From Alistipes sp. (GTDB lineage Bacteria > Bacteroidota > Bacteroidia > Bacteroidales > Rikenellaceae): a DNA stretch of 33,042 bases. The DNA lies in contig JAFVRC010000008.1 of the NCBI GenBank assembly GCA_017504485.1, positions 1 through 33,042 of the forward strand, read 5' to 3'. Both the position numbers and the translations under genes were made by a program. The notes below the pieces were generated by a model that saw only the letters and a list, made by a program, of their open reading frames with translations, searched no databases and was not told the DNA's origin. Below, piece after piece: positions 17,237 through 24,358 of the stretch (its first letter is position 1; the number at the start of each line of letters is the position of its first letter).

Positions 17237-18424
17237 CTATTTGAGTACGCCGAGACGGTGTCCTACCTCTGTGAAGGCCTCGACACAACGCTCGAGTTGC
17301 TCGCGTGTGTGCCCTGCGGAGACCTGCACACGGATGCGCGCCTGTCCCTTTGGGACGACAGGATAGTAGAAGCCCGTGACAAAAATGCCCATCTGTTGCA
17401 ACGCAGCTGCGAACTCCTGCGAGAGCTTCGCATCGTAGAGCATTACGGCGCATATAGCAGATACAGTAGGCTTGATGTCGAAGCCTGCGGCAACCATCTT
17501 GTCGCGGAAGAAGGCGACATTCTCGACCAAACGGTCGTGGTGCTCATCGCTCTCGCCGAGCATCTTGAAGAGCTCGATGCCGGCACCTACGACGGCCGGT
17601 GGTAGTGAGTTCGAGAAGAGGTAAGGGCGCGAGCGCTGGCGTAGCATATCGATAATCTCCTTACGGCCCGTGGTGAAGCCGCCCACGGCACCACCAAAGG
17701 CCTTGCCGAGTGTGCCCGTAATGATATCGACCTCGCCGCGCAGATTGTAGAGTTCCGTGATGCCGCGGCCCGTTTTGCCGAGCACGCCTGCCGAGTGGCA
17801 CTCATCGACCATCACAAGGGCGCGATACTCCTTGGCCAACTCGCAGATGCGGTCAAGAGGTGCGGCGTTGCCGTCCATCGAGAATACGCCGTCGGTGCAG
17901 ATGATGCGGAAACGCTGCGCCTGCGCACGCTTCAAACAATCCTCCAGCTCCTCCATATCGGCATTGGCATAGCGGTAGCGCACTGCCTTGCAGAGGCGCA
18001 CGCCGTCGATTATCGAGGCGTGGTTCAGCGAGTCGGAGATGATGGCGTCCTGCTCCGTGAATAGCGGCTCAAAGACTCCGCCATTGGCATCGAAGCAGGC
18101 GGCGTAGAGGATAGTATCCTCGGTGCCGAAGTAGTCGGCTATGGCGCGCTCGAGTTCCTTGTGCATATCCTGACAACCGCAGATGAAGCGCACGGATGAC
18201 ATTCCGTAACCGCGCTCATCCATCGCACGCTTGGCCGCCTCGATGAGGCGCGGATTATCCGACAGGCCGAGGTAGTTGTTGGCGCAGAAGTTGAGGCACG
18301 GTTTACCTGCAACCTCAATCTCGGCACGCTGTGGCGAGCATATTATGCGCTCGGACTTGTAAAGTCCGGCATCTTTGATTGCTTGTAGTTCCTGTTCGAG
18401 GAACTCTTTGAAATTTCCGTACAT
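17237..18424 (-). CDS. kbl: Glycine C-acetyltransferase (2-amino-3-ketobutyrate CoA ligase)
   Basis: 395 residues, the normal length. PLP-dependent alpha-oxoamine synthase that splits 2-amino-3-ketobutyrate with CoA into glycine and acetyl-CoA, the second step of threonine catabolism. The PLP lysine is K241 in TGTLGKAFGG; DECHSAG (207-213) supplies the cofactor Asp and His. NYLGLSDNPRL and SVRFICG near the N-terminus are family-typical. The closely related KAS/BioF/SPT enzymes are less likely given MYGNFKEFLEQELQAIKDAG and the strong Kbl-like middle. No threonine dehydrogenase gene is present in the window. It is the first gene of a long co-directional run and has its own promoter about 85 bases upstream. 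Confidence 0.93.
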   Translation of the reverse strand: MYGNFKEFLEQELQAIKDAGLYKSERIICSPQRAEIEVAGKPCLNFCANNYLGLSDNPRLIEAAKRAMDERGYGMSSVRFICGCQDMHKELERAIADYFGTEDTILYAACFDANGGVFEPLFTEQDAIISDSLNHASIIDGVRLCKAVRYRYANADMEELEDCLKRAQAQRFRIICTDGVFSMDGNAAPLDRICELAKEYRALVMVDECHSAGVLGKTGRGITELYNLRGEVDIITGTLGKAFGGAVGGFTTGRKEIIDMLRQRSRPYLFSNSLPPAVVGAGIELFKMLGESDEHHDRLVENVAFFRDKMVAAGFDIKPTVSAICAVMLYDAKLSQEFAAALQQMGIFVTGFYYPVVPKGQARIRVQVSAGHTREQLERCVEAFTEVGHRLGVLK

Positions 18425-18508
18425 AATCGTCTATGTTTTAGTGTTTTAATAGTTAGCTGTTCAAATAAAATGCGAAGCAGTGCTTACAAATCGTAATACA
18501 TCGCCTCG

Positions 18509-18538
18509 CAAAGTTATAATTTTTATACTAAAAAACAC
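18509..18538 (-). promoter_or_regulatory. Promoter of kbl and probably of the kbl-to-comF run
   Basis: On the minus strand TAACTTTG (18509-18516) fits TAnnTTTG. A GTG about 19 bases upstream is a poor -33 match. The box is 85 bases before the kbl ATG, leaving an untranslated leader of about 80 bases in which no riboswitch-like fold was recognised. Confidence 0.55.
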
Positions 18539-18545
18539 TCTTTTA

Positions 18546-18587
18546 CTCCACTTTTTTGCTCTGCATGATTAAAAATTAAAAGTGGAG
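18546..18587. repeat. 10-bp inverted repeat upstream of the kbl promoter
   Basis: CTCCACTTTT (18546-18555) is perfectly repeated in inverse orientation as AAAAGTGGAG (18578-18587) around a 22-base spacer. It lies just upstream of the kbl promoter and about 60 bp downstream of the SASA-esterase gene. It may be a regulator site or a weak terminator of the upstream pair; no clean T-run follows it on the minus strand. Confidence 0.6.
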
Positions 18588-18646
18588 GAGTCGGTAATAT
18601 GCCGATGGTTGAGCGTCGTGGCGCAGTAGTAATTCGCTCACGCTTG

Positions 18647-19453
18647 CTACTCTGTCCGGCTGTAAACTATCGATAGAATTTTGTCGGCATAGCGGCTGCC
18701 GAGAAGCAGTTGCCCGGCGCGGTCGAAGTGCGGATCGCGCTCATCCTTCAACATGCCGCAACCCTCGGCACTGACGTAGTCGGAGTTGGGAATATGTTCT
18801 GCAACGGTGCGGATAATTTTGTTCATCTCCTCGTAGCGCCAATAGGCTAACTCGCCCACTATAAACGGTACATCGGGAGCATTCAAATCTTTGCGCAGGG
18901 CAGCCGCAAGGCATTGCAGCCGCTCCATATATAGCACGCGGTTTTGTTCGCTACTGTCGCCACATCCCTGATGCCAGAGTATTGCGCGTAGCGTGCCGTA
19001 GCGCATTGCCCTCTTCGTGCGACGTACAGCTTCGTTGTAGTAGTTCGGCTCGGCGTGGTCGCTATTGGGCTGCCACCAGCCTACGCGCGTGCCACCGCGA
19101 GCATTATGCACAAGAAGTATCTTGCGTCCGGTTTTGGCGTGTATCTTTGTGGCAAAGCCGTAGCCCGGTGACATCTGTTGCATCTTGTAGCCCTTGCGAA
19201 TTGTCGAGTACCTGTTCAACGGGTTGCGTGCAGGCTCGGGCTTGTCTTTGTCGTTGAGGAGCCATACTCCCTTGATGTTGTGCAGAGTGTCGGCCTTCAA
19301 CAGTTTACCTCGACCTGCCATATTCGACTGCCCGATAAGAAGATATACATCGTATCCCCGTCCCTTCACGGGCCCCTTTGCTTGTGCCTTATGACAAGGT
19401 GTTGAGAGTAGCAGCAGAGCCGCTATAAGTACGATTGTTCGCAATGAGTTCAT
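18647..19453 (-). CDS. Secreted SASA-type (sialate O-acetylesterase-like) SGNH hydrolase
   Basis: 268 residues from ATG at 19451-19453. An earlier ATG at 19486 lies inside the PAP2 gene and would put 11 residues before the signal peptide, so it is rejected. MNSLRTIVLIAALLLLSTPC resembles a signal peptide; a lipoprotein Cys20 is possible, but the STPC context is weak. Catalytic elements of the DUF303/SASA family are visible: GQSNMAGRG (41-49, nucleophile Ser43), WHQGCGD (160-166) and DPHFD (240-244, candidate Asp/His). Such enzymes remove acetyl groups from sugars in the periplasm; the exact substrate is unknown. It lies 14 bp after the PAP2 gene, probably one operon. Confidence 0.87.
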   Translation of the reverse strand: MNSLRTIVLIAALLLLSTPCHKAQAKGPVKGRGYDVYLLIGQSNMAGRGKLLKADTLHNIKGVWLLNDKDKPEPARNPLNRYSTIRKGYKMQQMSPGYGFATKIHAKTGRKILLVHNARGGTRVGWWQPNSDHAEPNYYNEAVRRTKRAMRYGTLRAILWHQGCGDSSEQNRVLYMERLQCLAAALRKDLNAPDVPFIVGELAYWRYEEMNKIIRTVAEHIPNSDYVSAEGCGMLKDERDPHFDRAGQLLLGSRYADKILSIVYSRTE

Positions 19454-19467
19454 AACAGATAATGGTG

Positions 19468-20289
19468 CTAGAATTGCATGGCACAAGTCACACCCACGGC
19501 CTTCGAGTAGCTGTTATACATCGGTGAGGCGATGACCGCCTGCCCCTTACGCGGAATGCGGAAGATATGGCGGTTGAGAGGCAGCATCCAATAGCCTATG
19601 CGTGCCGAGAGGATGCCGAGGCCGGCACCTGCCAATACGTCGTTAAACCAGTGGCGGCCGTTGTATAGGCGCATAAATCCCACGGTTGAGGCCAAGGCGT
19701 ATGCGCCAAGTCCCACATGCCAACCATACTCCGTGCGCACCAGCTCCGCACCTGCAAAGGCGGTCATCGTGTGCCCTGAAGGGAAGGAGTTGCGCACGCC
19801 CGTATCGGGGCGCGGCTCGCGCACGGCGTATTTAAGGCCCTGCGATATGGCCGTCACGGCGATATATGTCACGGCGGCCACGGCCACGCGCTCGGCAAAC
19901 GAGTGCTTGGCCTTCACGCCCATATAGTCGAGCGTCAGGTAGAAGGCTACGGGAACATACTGCACATAGTCGTCGAAATGTATCTTCACACCCTTGCTTG
20001 CCTCGTTGAGACCATTGTGTATGGCGCAGTTCATTCCGTACATCGGCGACTTGGGGCCGATGCCCATTGCACCAATCGTAACGAGCGATGCGGGCACCAC
20101 AAGCTGCTCGGCGCGAAACCGCGTCATCTCGTCGCTATGCTTCTGCCACCAATTCTCCTTGACACGGGTGGTGTCGCGTCGGCTGCTCTTCGTGCGGCCG
20201 ACAGCCGGCAGAGCTACCGACATAATAAGCAGCAGGACTATCAGACGGCTGCCTATACTTTCGAATATGATATGTGCGATATGTCTCAT
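19468..20289 (-). CDS. PAP2-family membrane-associated phosphatase
   Basis: 273 residues from ATG at 20287-20289; a frame reaching back to 20505 crosses the promoter and is rejected. An N-terminal hydrophobic signal or anchor (about 15-30) precedes a PAP2 domain with all three signature parts: KYAVREPRP (153-161), PSGH (170-173) and R207-x5-H213-x3-D217. The family removes phosphates from lipids such as undecaprenyl diphosphate, phosphatidylglycerol phosphate or lipid A; which one applies here cannot be told. Hydrophobic helices surround the motifs. Promoter spacing suggests a nearly leaderless message. The co-transcribed downstream gene is the SASA-type esterase. Confidence 0.9.
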   Translation of the reverse strand: MRHIAHIIFESIGSRLIVLLLIMSVALPAVGRTKSSRRDTTRVKENWWQKHSDEMTRFRAEQLVVPASLVTIGAMGIGPKSPMYGMNCAIHNGLNEASKGVKIHFDDYVQYVPVAFYLTLDYMGVKAKHSFAERVAVAAVTYIAVTAISQGLKYAVREPRPDTGVRNSFPSGHTMTAFAGAELVRTEYGWHVGLGAYALASTVGFMRLYNGRHWFNDVLAGAGLGILSARIGYWMLPLNRHIFRIPRKGQAVIASPMYNSYSKAVGVTCAMQF

Positions 20290-20297
20290 ATGGCATA

Positions 20298-20328
20298 CAA
20301 AAGTACGCAAAATATCCGAAAAAGCAAA
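20298..20328 (-). promoter_or_regulatory. Near-consensus promoter of the PAP2-esterase pair
   Basis: On the minus strand TTTG (20325-20328), 19 bases, then TACTTTTG (20298-20305): an exact match to the TTTG-N19-TAnnTTTG pattern. Only 8 bases separate the box from the ATG at 20289. Confidence 0.75.
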
Positions 20329-20445
20329 TAATATGTCCGAAAAGAGTATTGCCCAGGTGTGGGCAGAGTGGTAATTATGTGCGGTCGAGTGGTAAAACCG
20401 ATAGAAAATGAGGGCTCCGCGTGTGCATAAATCAAAAATAATTGT

Positions 20446-20453
20446 TATTTTTG
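20446..20453 (+). promoter_or_regulatory. Promoter -7 box of pgk
   Basis: TATTTTTG fits TAnnTTTG, 57 bases before the pgk ATG. A TGTG about 20 bases upstream is a partial -33 match. The 221-bp gap between PAP2 and pgk holds this and the divergent PAP2 promoter; nothing else was recognised in it. Confidence 0.6.
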
Positions 20454-20510
20454 CGCGTGGAAACCGAAAATTTGAGAACACAATCATATAACACTTAAAA
20501 TTCAAACACT

Positions 20511-21776
20511 ATGTTCGCAATTGACAATTACGACTTTACCGGTAAGCGCGCGATTATCCGCGTGGATTTCAATGTGCCTCTCAATGGCGAGGGACAGGTA
20601 ACCGACGACACGCGTATTCGTGCCGCCATCCCAACCATCAAGAAGGTGTTGGAGAAGGGTGGTGCCGTAATCCTTATGTCGCACCTCGGTCGTCCGAAGA
20701 AGAATCCGGATCCAAAGTTCTCGCTCGAGCAGATTATCCCTGCTATCGAGGCACGCCTCGGCGAGACGGTTATGTTCGCCGGTGACTGCATGGGCGAGAA
20801 GGCTGCCGAGATGGCCGCTAACCTCAAGATGGGCGAGGTTATGTTGCTCGAGAACCTTCGCTTCTATGCCGAGGAGGAGGGTAAGCCTCGCGGCCTTGCA
20901 GAGGATGCTACCGACGAGGAGAAGAAGGCTGCCAAGAAGGCTCTCAAAGAGGGCCCGCAGAAGGAGTTTGTCAAGAAGCTCGCTTCGTATGCCGACTGCT
21001 ACATCAACGACGCATTCGGTACGGCACACCGCGCACACTCTTCGACGGCCCTTATAGCCGAGTACTTCCCACACGACAAGATGTTCGGCTACGTTATGGA
21101 GAACGAGCTGAAGGCCGTAGATGCCATGATGCAGAACCCACAGCGTCCATTCGTCGCTATCGTAGGTGGTTCGAAGGTTTCGACCAAGATTACCATCATC
21201 GAGACTCTTATGGAGAAGGTAGATAAGATTATCATCGGTGGCGGTATGACCTACACCTTTGCCGGTGCTCTCGGCGGTAACGTGGGCAAGTCGATCTGCG
21301 AGCCTGATATGTTCCCTGTAGCTCTCGATATCCTTGCTAAGGCCAAGGCCAAGGGCATTGAGTTTGTGATGTCGCCTGACGCTCTCGTATGCGACGACTT
21401 CAGCGAGGAGGCCAACACCAAGACTGCTCCTGTAAATGATATCCCTGCCGAGTGGGAGGGTGTCGATATCTCCGAGGAGGGTAAGAAACTCTTCCGTGAG
21501 GAGATTCTCAAGTGCAAGACCATCCTCTGGAATGGTCCTGTCGGTGTATTCGAGATCAACAAGTTCTCGACCGGCTCGCGTGCCGTTGCCGAGGCTATTG
21601 CCGAGGCTACCGAGAAGAACGGTGCTTACTCGCTCATCGGTGGTGGCGACTCTGTTGCCTGCATCAACAAGTTTGGCTTGGCCGATAAGGTATCGTATGT
21701 ATCCACCGGTGGTGGTGCCCTCTTGGAGTACATCGAGGGTAAGGAGTTGCCGGGTGTAGCTGCAATTCGCAAGTAG
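20511..21776 (+). CDS. pgk: Phosphoglycerate kinase
   Basis: 421 residues. Transfers phosphate from 1,3-bisphosphoglycerate to ADP in glycolysis; cytoplasmic monomer. The N-domain substrate site has RVDFNVPL (17-24), a conserved Arg/His pair region HLGRPKK and [13 protein letters not shown]. The C-domain nucleotide site has [24 protein letters not shown] and the glycine-rich [13 protein letters not shown] near the end. All signature motifs are intact. It stands alone on the plus strand with its own promoter and a strong terminator 30 bp downstream. Codon choice is strongly biased to a few C- or G-ending codons, as expected for a highly expressed gene. Confidence 0.98.
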   Translation: MFAIDNYDFTGKRAIIRVDFNVPLNGEGQVTDDTRIRAAIPTIKKVLEKGGAVILMSHLGRPKKNPDPKFSLEQIIPAIEARLGETVMFAGDCMGEKAAEMAANLKMGEVMLLENLRFYAEEEGKPRGLAEDATDEEKKAAKKALKEGPQKEFVKKLASYADCYINDAFGTAHRAHSSTALIAEYFPHDKMFGYVMENELKAVDAMMQNPQRPFVAIVGGSKVSTKITIIETLMEKVDKIIIGGGMTYTFAGALGGNVGKSICEPDMFPVALDILAKAKAKGIEFVMSPDALVCDDFSEEANTKTAPVNDIPAEWEGVDISEEGKKLFREEILKCKTILWNGPVGVFEINKFSTGSRAVAEAIAEATEKNGAYSLIGGGDSVACINKFGLADKVSYVSTGGGALLEYIEGKELPGVAAIRK

Positions 21777-21805
21777 TTCCGAGGGGTAGTAACCCTTTGG
21801 CTCGA

Positions 21806-21843
21806 AAAAAATGAGATGGATATTTGTGTCCATCTCATTTTTT
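21806..21843. terminator. Bidirectional terminator between pgk and recO
   Basis: A perfect 15-bp stem, A6 plus TGAGATGGA (21806-21820) against TCCATCTCA plus T6 (21829-21843), with an 8-base loop. The A-run on one side and T-run on the other let it work for both convergent genes: 30 bp after the pgk stop and 19 bp after the recO stop. Confidence 0.92.
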
Positions 21844-21861
21844 CTTTTTCCGATGTGTGCT

Positions 21862-22587
21862 CTAAAACACCTCCTGGAGGATGCCTATGGAGCGCACACG
21901 CGAGATATTGTCGAGGTGTAGCGAGTAGTACTCCACGAGGCGCGAGAGCATCTCTACGCGCTGCTGACGGTTGAGTGTGAGCGAGGCGAGCGAGGCTACA
22001 TTGTAGTCGAGCAGGTCGGCGAAGAGCGCGGCATACTCGGGCGTGAGAGCGTTGTCGTGCAGGGGCATAATGGCCGAGAAGAGCCCCTCGCGCATATCGA
22101 AGTAGTCGTGCGCGTGGTAGTTGTTGCCCGGATGGAAGCCGAGGAAGCCGCATAGATTGGCGAGAAACCATAGGTGGAAATTGGCGACACCCTCCTGCAT
22201 GGCGTCGAGAGCCTCAATGCTGCTCCACACGAACTCGAAGAGCGGCTCGTTGGCCTCGCGCTCCTCGATAAGACGGTAGAGCACCTCGGCGATAAATAGT
22301 GCGATTGTCGATTTGCGCACGTCGTAGGGTAGCGTGCGGAGGAGTATGCCGCTGTGCAACTCGCGCAGGCGGTGCAGCTCCATACGCGGAGACTCCAACC
22401 CTTCGTATTCGACTGCAAAGAGGGGTTGCAGCAGTGCCATCTTCGAGCCGCGACCGCGTGTCGAGCGCACGCCCTGCACCATATAGCTCTGGCGGCCGTG
22501 TGTGTCGGTGAGCATCTGCACGACCATCGACGAGTCGCCGTACTTGAGAGTGTGGAGGACTATGCCTCGCGCCTTGTAGCTCTTCAT
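21862..22587 (-). CDS. recO: DNA repair protein RecO
   Basis: 241 residues. The N-terminal OB-fold (about 1-80) begins [20 protein letters not shown] and continues [16 protein letters not shown], the typical RecO start; a helical C-terminal region follows ([20 protein letters not shown]). With RecR and RecF it loads RecA onto SSB-coated single strands. The four-cysteine zinc motif of some RecO proteins is absent. The gene starts 6 bp after xerD, so both are probably on one transcript that ends at the shared terminator. Confidence 0.93.
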   Translation of the reverse strand: MKSYKARGIVLHTLKYGDSSMVVQMLTDTHGRQSYMVQGVRSTRGRGSKMALLQPLFAVEYEGLESPRMELHRLRELHSGILLRTLPYDVRKSTIALFIAEVLYRLIEEREANEPLFEFVWSSIEALDAMQEGVANFHLWFLANLCGFLGFHPGNNYHAHDYFDMREGLFSAIMPLHDNALTPEYAALFADLLDYNVASLASLTLNRQQRVEMLSRLVEYYSLHLDNISRVRSIGILQEVF

Positions 22588-22593
22588 CGCCTG

Positions 22594-23490
22594 CTATATT
22601 GAGAGTTTCTCGACCGTTTCGCGCAGACGCTCCGCATCGAGGCGTGTGTATATCTCGGTGGTGACGATGCTCTCGTGCCCCAACATCTCCTGCACCTGAC
22701 GTATGCTCGCACCACCGGCCAACAGGTGTGTGGCGAATGAGTGGCGGAAGGTATGTGGGCTCACCTGCTTGTCAATATGGGCAAGGTGTACCGCTTCGCG
22801 TATAATATTGAATACTTGCACGCGCGAGAGTCGTGCGCCTCGGTTGTTGAGGAAGAGTATATCCTCGCCCTGCTTGCCACGACCGCGACGGTCGTCGAGG
22901 TATACCATCACGCGCTCCTGCGCCACGCGCCCCACGGGTACGAGTCGTTGCTTGTCGCCCTTGCCTACCACGCGGATATAGCCCTCGCCGAAGAAGAGGT
23001 CGGAGATGCGTAGTGAGGTGAGCTCCGAGACACGCAGCCCGCATGAGTAGAGTAACTCGAGCATCGCGCGGTCGCGCCGCCCCTTGGCCGTCGAAGGATC
23101 GATAACACAGATTATCGACTCCACCTCCTCGACCGAGAGTGTGTCGGGCAGGTGTCGCCCAATCTTGGGTGCCGAGATAAACTCGGTGGGCAGCGTCTCT
23201 ATTTTGTCGTTCAGGAGCAGATAGTTGTAGAAACTCTTCACTCCGCTCAACTCGCGAGCCTGCGAAGCTTTCGTGCGCTGCTTGTCGTAGAGGTAGGCCA
23301 AAAAGGCCTCGACCATATACTCCTCAACCTTCGTGGGCGGCACGTCGTACTTGTGTAGTACGAAGTGCTCGAAGTCGCGCACATCGCGCAGATATGCCGT
23401 CACGGTATTCTCCGAAAGGTGCTTTTCGAGGCGTATGTAGGTATGAAAACCGGCCATCGCCTTGTCCCATTTGTCCGTATTTTGTGCCAT
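22594..23490 (-). CDS. xerD: Site-specific tyrosine recombinase XerD
   Basis: 298 residues, the usual length. An N-terminal SAM-like core-binding domain (about 10-95: LEKHLSENTVTAYLRDVRDF) is followed by the catalytic domain with the full active site: R153 (GLRVSEL), K177 (VVGKGDK), H246 and R249 (HTFRHSFATHLL), H272 (LGHES) and Y281 (EIYT). Resolves chromosome dimers at dif. XerD rather than XerC or a phage integrase is supported by the strong family-typical motifs and the housekeeping context. The first ATG is preferred because the WD pair at residues 8-9 seems conserved in Bacteroidota XerD. No dif site was recognised in this window. Confidence 0.93.
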   Translation of the reverse strand: MAQNTDKWDKAMAGFHTYIRLEKHLSENTVTAYLRDVRDFEHFVLHKYDVPPTKVEEYMVEAFLAYLYDKQRTKASQARELSGVKSFYNYLLLNDKIETLPTEFISAPKIGRHLPDTLSVEEVESIICVIDPSTAKGRRDRAMLELLYSCGLRVSELTSLRISDLFFGEGYIRVVGKGDKQRLVPVGRVAQERVMVYLDDRRGRGKQGEDILFLNNRGARLSRVQVFNIIREAVHLAHIDKQVSPHTFRHSFATHLLAGGASIRQVQEMLGHESIVTTEIYTRLDAERLRETVEKLSI

Positions 23491-23497
23491 AATTGCA

Positions 23498-23505
23498 CAA
23501 AGATA
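23498..23505 (-). promoter_or_regulatory. Promoter -7 box of xerD-recO
   Basis: On the minus strand TATCTTTG fits TAnnTTTG and ends 7 bases before the xerD ATG, so the message would have almost no leader. No clear -33 element was found. Confidence 0.5.
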
Positions 23506-23558
23506 ATAAAATTTAACATAATATCGAGCGTGCCGGGCTATCTTACGAATATATTTTA

Positions 23559-23566
23559 TATATTTG
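23559..23566 (+). promoter_or_regulatory. Promoter -7 box of the outer-membrane barrel gene
   Basis: TATATTTG fits TAnnTTTG, 29 bases before the ATG at 23596. The surrounding sequence is AT-rich and a -33 element is not evident. With the xerD box it forms a 105-bp divergent promoter region. Confidence 0.5.
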
Positions 23567-23595
23567 TACGAGCAAACATTAACGCAATATCAAAT

Positions 23596-24159
23596 ATGAA
23601 GAAGATTTTACTATGTCTGGTTGCCCTCGCATCAACGATGTTGGTCTCGGCACAGAACAAAGGCGATATGTATGCCGGTGGTACTATCGGAATAGGTACC
23701 TCGTCGGCAATCTTGGGCAAGACGAGTGACACCTCCGCCACGTTTAACTTTGCGCCCGAATATGCATACTTCCCGGCCAAGAACTTCAGGATAGGCGCAT
23801 CCGTGGCCTACAACTTGCTCACCGGTGAGAACTTTGCGACCACCACGCACCAATTGACCATTATGCCTTCGTTGGCCTACTATGCCAAAGTATGCGAGAA
23901 CTTCTACTACGTTCCGACGCTCGACTTCGGCTTCATCTGCGACTTCGAGGAGAAGGTGTCGGTGCCAGGCTTCAATGTTGCCCTCTCGCTTGGCAGTTTT
24001 GAGTTTAGGCCGAGGGGCAAGTTTGGCTTCTCGATAAATCTGCTGACCGTAAGCTACGGTCTGCTCTCCTATCGAGAGAATGGCGAGAAGCTAAATCTTA
24101 GCAGTGTCGATTTTCGCTTCGGTGTAACTCCGTCGGTCGGTATCAAGCACTATTTCTAA
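23596..24159 (+). CDS. Small outer-membrane beta-barrel protein
   Basis: 187 residues from ATG at 23596; an upstream in-frame extension to 23365 lies in antisense xerD and is rejected. MKKILLCLVALASTMLVSAQ is a signal peptide with a cleavage site after SAQ or SA. The rest alternates hydrophobic and polar residues with many aromatics (YAGGTIGIGTSSA, FAPEYAYFPAKNFRIGASVA, FYYVPTLDFGFICDF, KFGFSINLLTVSYGLLSY) and ends in a terminal Phe (GIKHYF), the usual beta-barrel C-signal recognised by BAM. Size suggests an eight-stranded barrel of the OmpA/OmpX/OmpW type. No catalytic or plug domain is seen, so the function is unknown. It is a single-gene unit. Confidence 0.85.
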   Translation: MKKILLCLVALASTMLVSAQNKGDMYAGGTIGIGTSSAILGKTSDTSATFNFAPEYAYFPAKNFRIGASVAYNLLTGENFATTTHQLTIMPSLAYYAKVCENFYYVPTLDFGFICDFEEKVSVPGFNVALSLGSFEFRPRGKFGFSINLLTVSYGLLSYRENGEKLNLSSVDFRFGVTPSVGIKHYF

Positions 24160-24169
24160 TCGTCACTAG

Positions 24170-24292
24170 AGAAGTTGCCTAACAAGGCTCTTTCGGCATC
24201 TGCCTTGCCCGTAAAATGCTCACATACGCTTGGTATGCTGCGCCTTTCCGGCCTGCGAGCAGCTTCAAAATAACTCTTGTTATACAACTTCT
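24170..24292. repeat. Structured palindromic element with 17-bp terminal inverted repeats
   Basis: AGAAGTTGCCTAACAAG (24170-24186) and CTTGTTATACAACTTCT (24276-24292) are inverted copies matching at 15 of 17 positions. Inside are smaller hairpins: AAGGC/GCCTT (24184-24206), CATAC/GTATG (24223-24237) and GCTGC/GCAGC (24237-24263). The layout suggests a non-autonomous mobile or dispersed palindromic repeat, or a structured RNA at the end of the barrel-gene message. No open reading frame of note lies in it. Confidence 0.65.
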
Positions 24293-24294
24293 AC

Positions 24295-24337
24295 AAAAAA
24301 AATGGGGCTGTCGCAACTTTCGCGTTGGACAGCCCCA
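24295..24337 (-). terminator. Strong terminator of the rplL-rpoB-rpoC unit
   Basis: TGGGGCTGTC (24303-24312) pairs with GACAGCCCCA (24328-24337); CAAC/GTTG extends the stem inside. On the minus strand the hairpin is followed by eight T (A-run at 24295-24302). It begins 21 bases beyond the rpoC stop. Confidence 0.93.
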
Positions 24338-24358
24338 TTTGAATATATTCGACAATCG

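Noticed and set aside
20290-20505. Upstream extension of the PAP2 gene
   Set aside because: It spans the intergenic region with both divergent promoters.
20502-21833. 443-codon open frame on the minus strand opposite pgk, and similarly long frames opposite comM/dnaB (5814-7391), rpoC (24230-25945, 26063-27961) and rpoB (30682-32424)
   Set aside because: Each lies wholly antisense to a gene with every family motif intact, and its translation shows no domain. The strong codon bias of the real genes leaves few TTA, CTA or TCA codons, so stops are missing on the other strand.
23365-23595. Upstream extension of the barrel protein
   Set aside because: It is antisense to the xerD start and precedes a clear signal peptide beginning at 23596.
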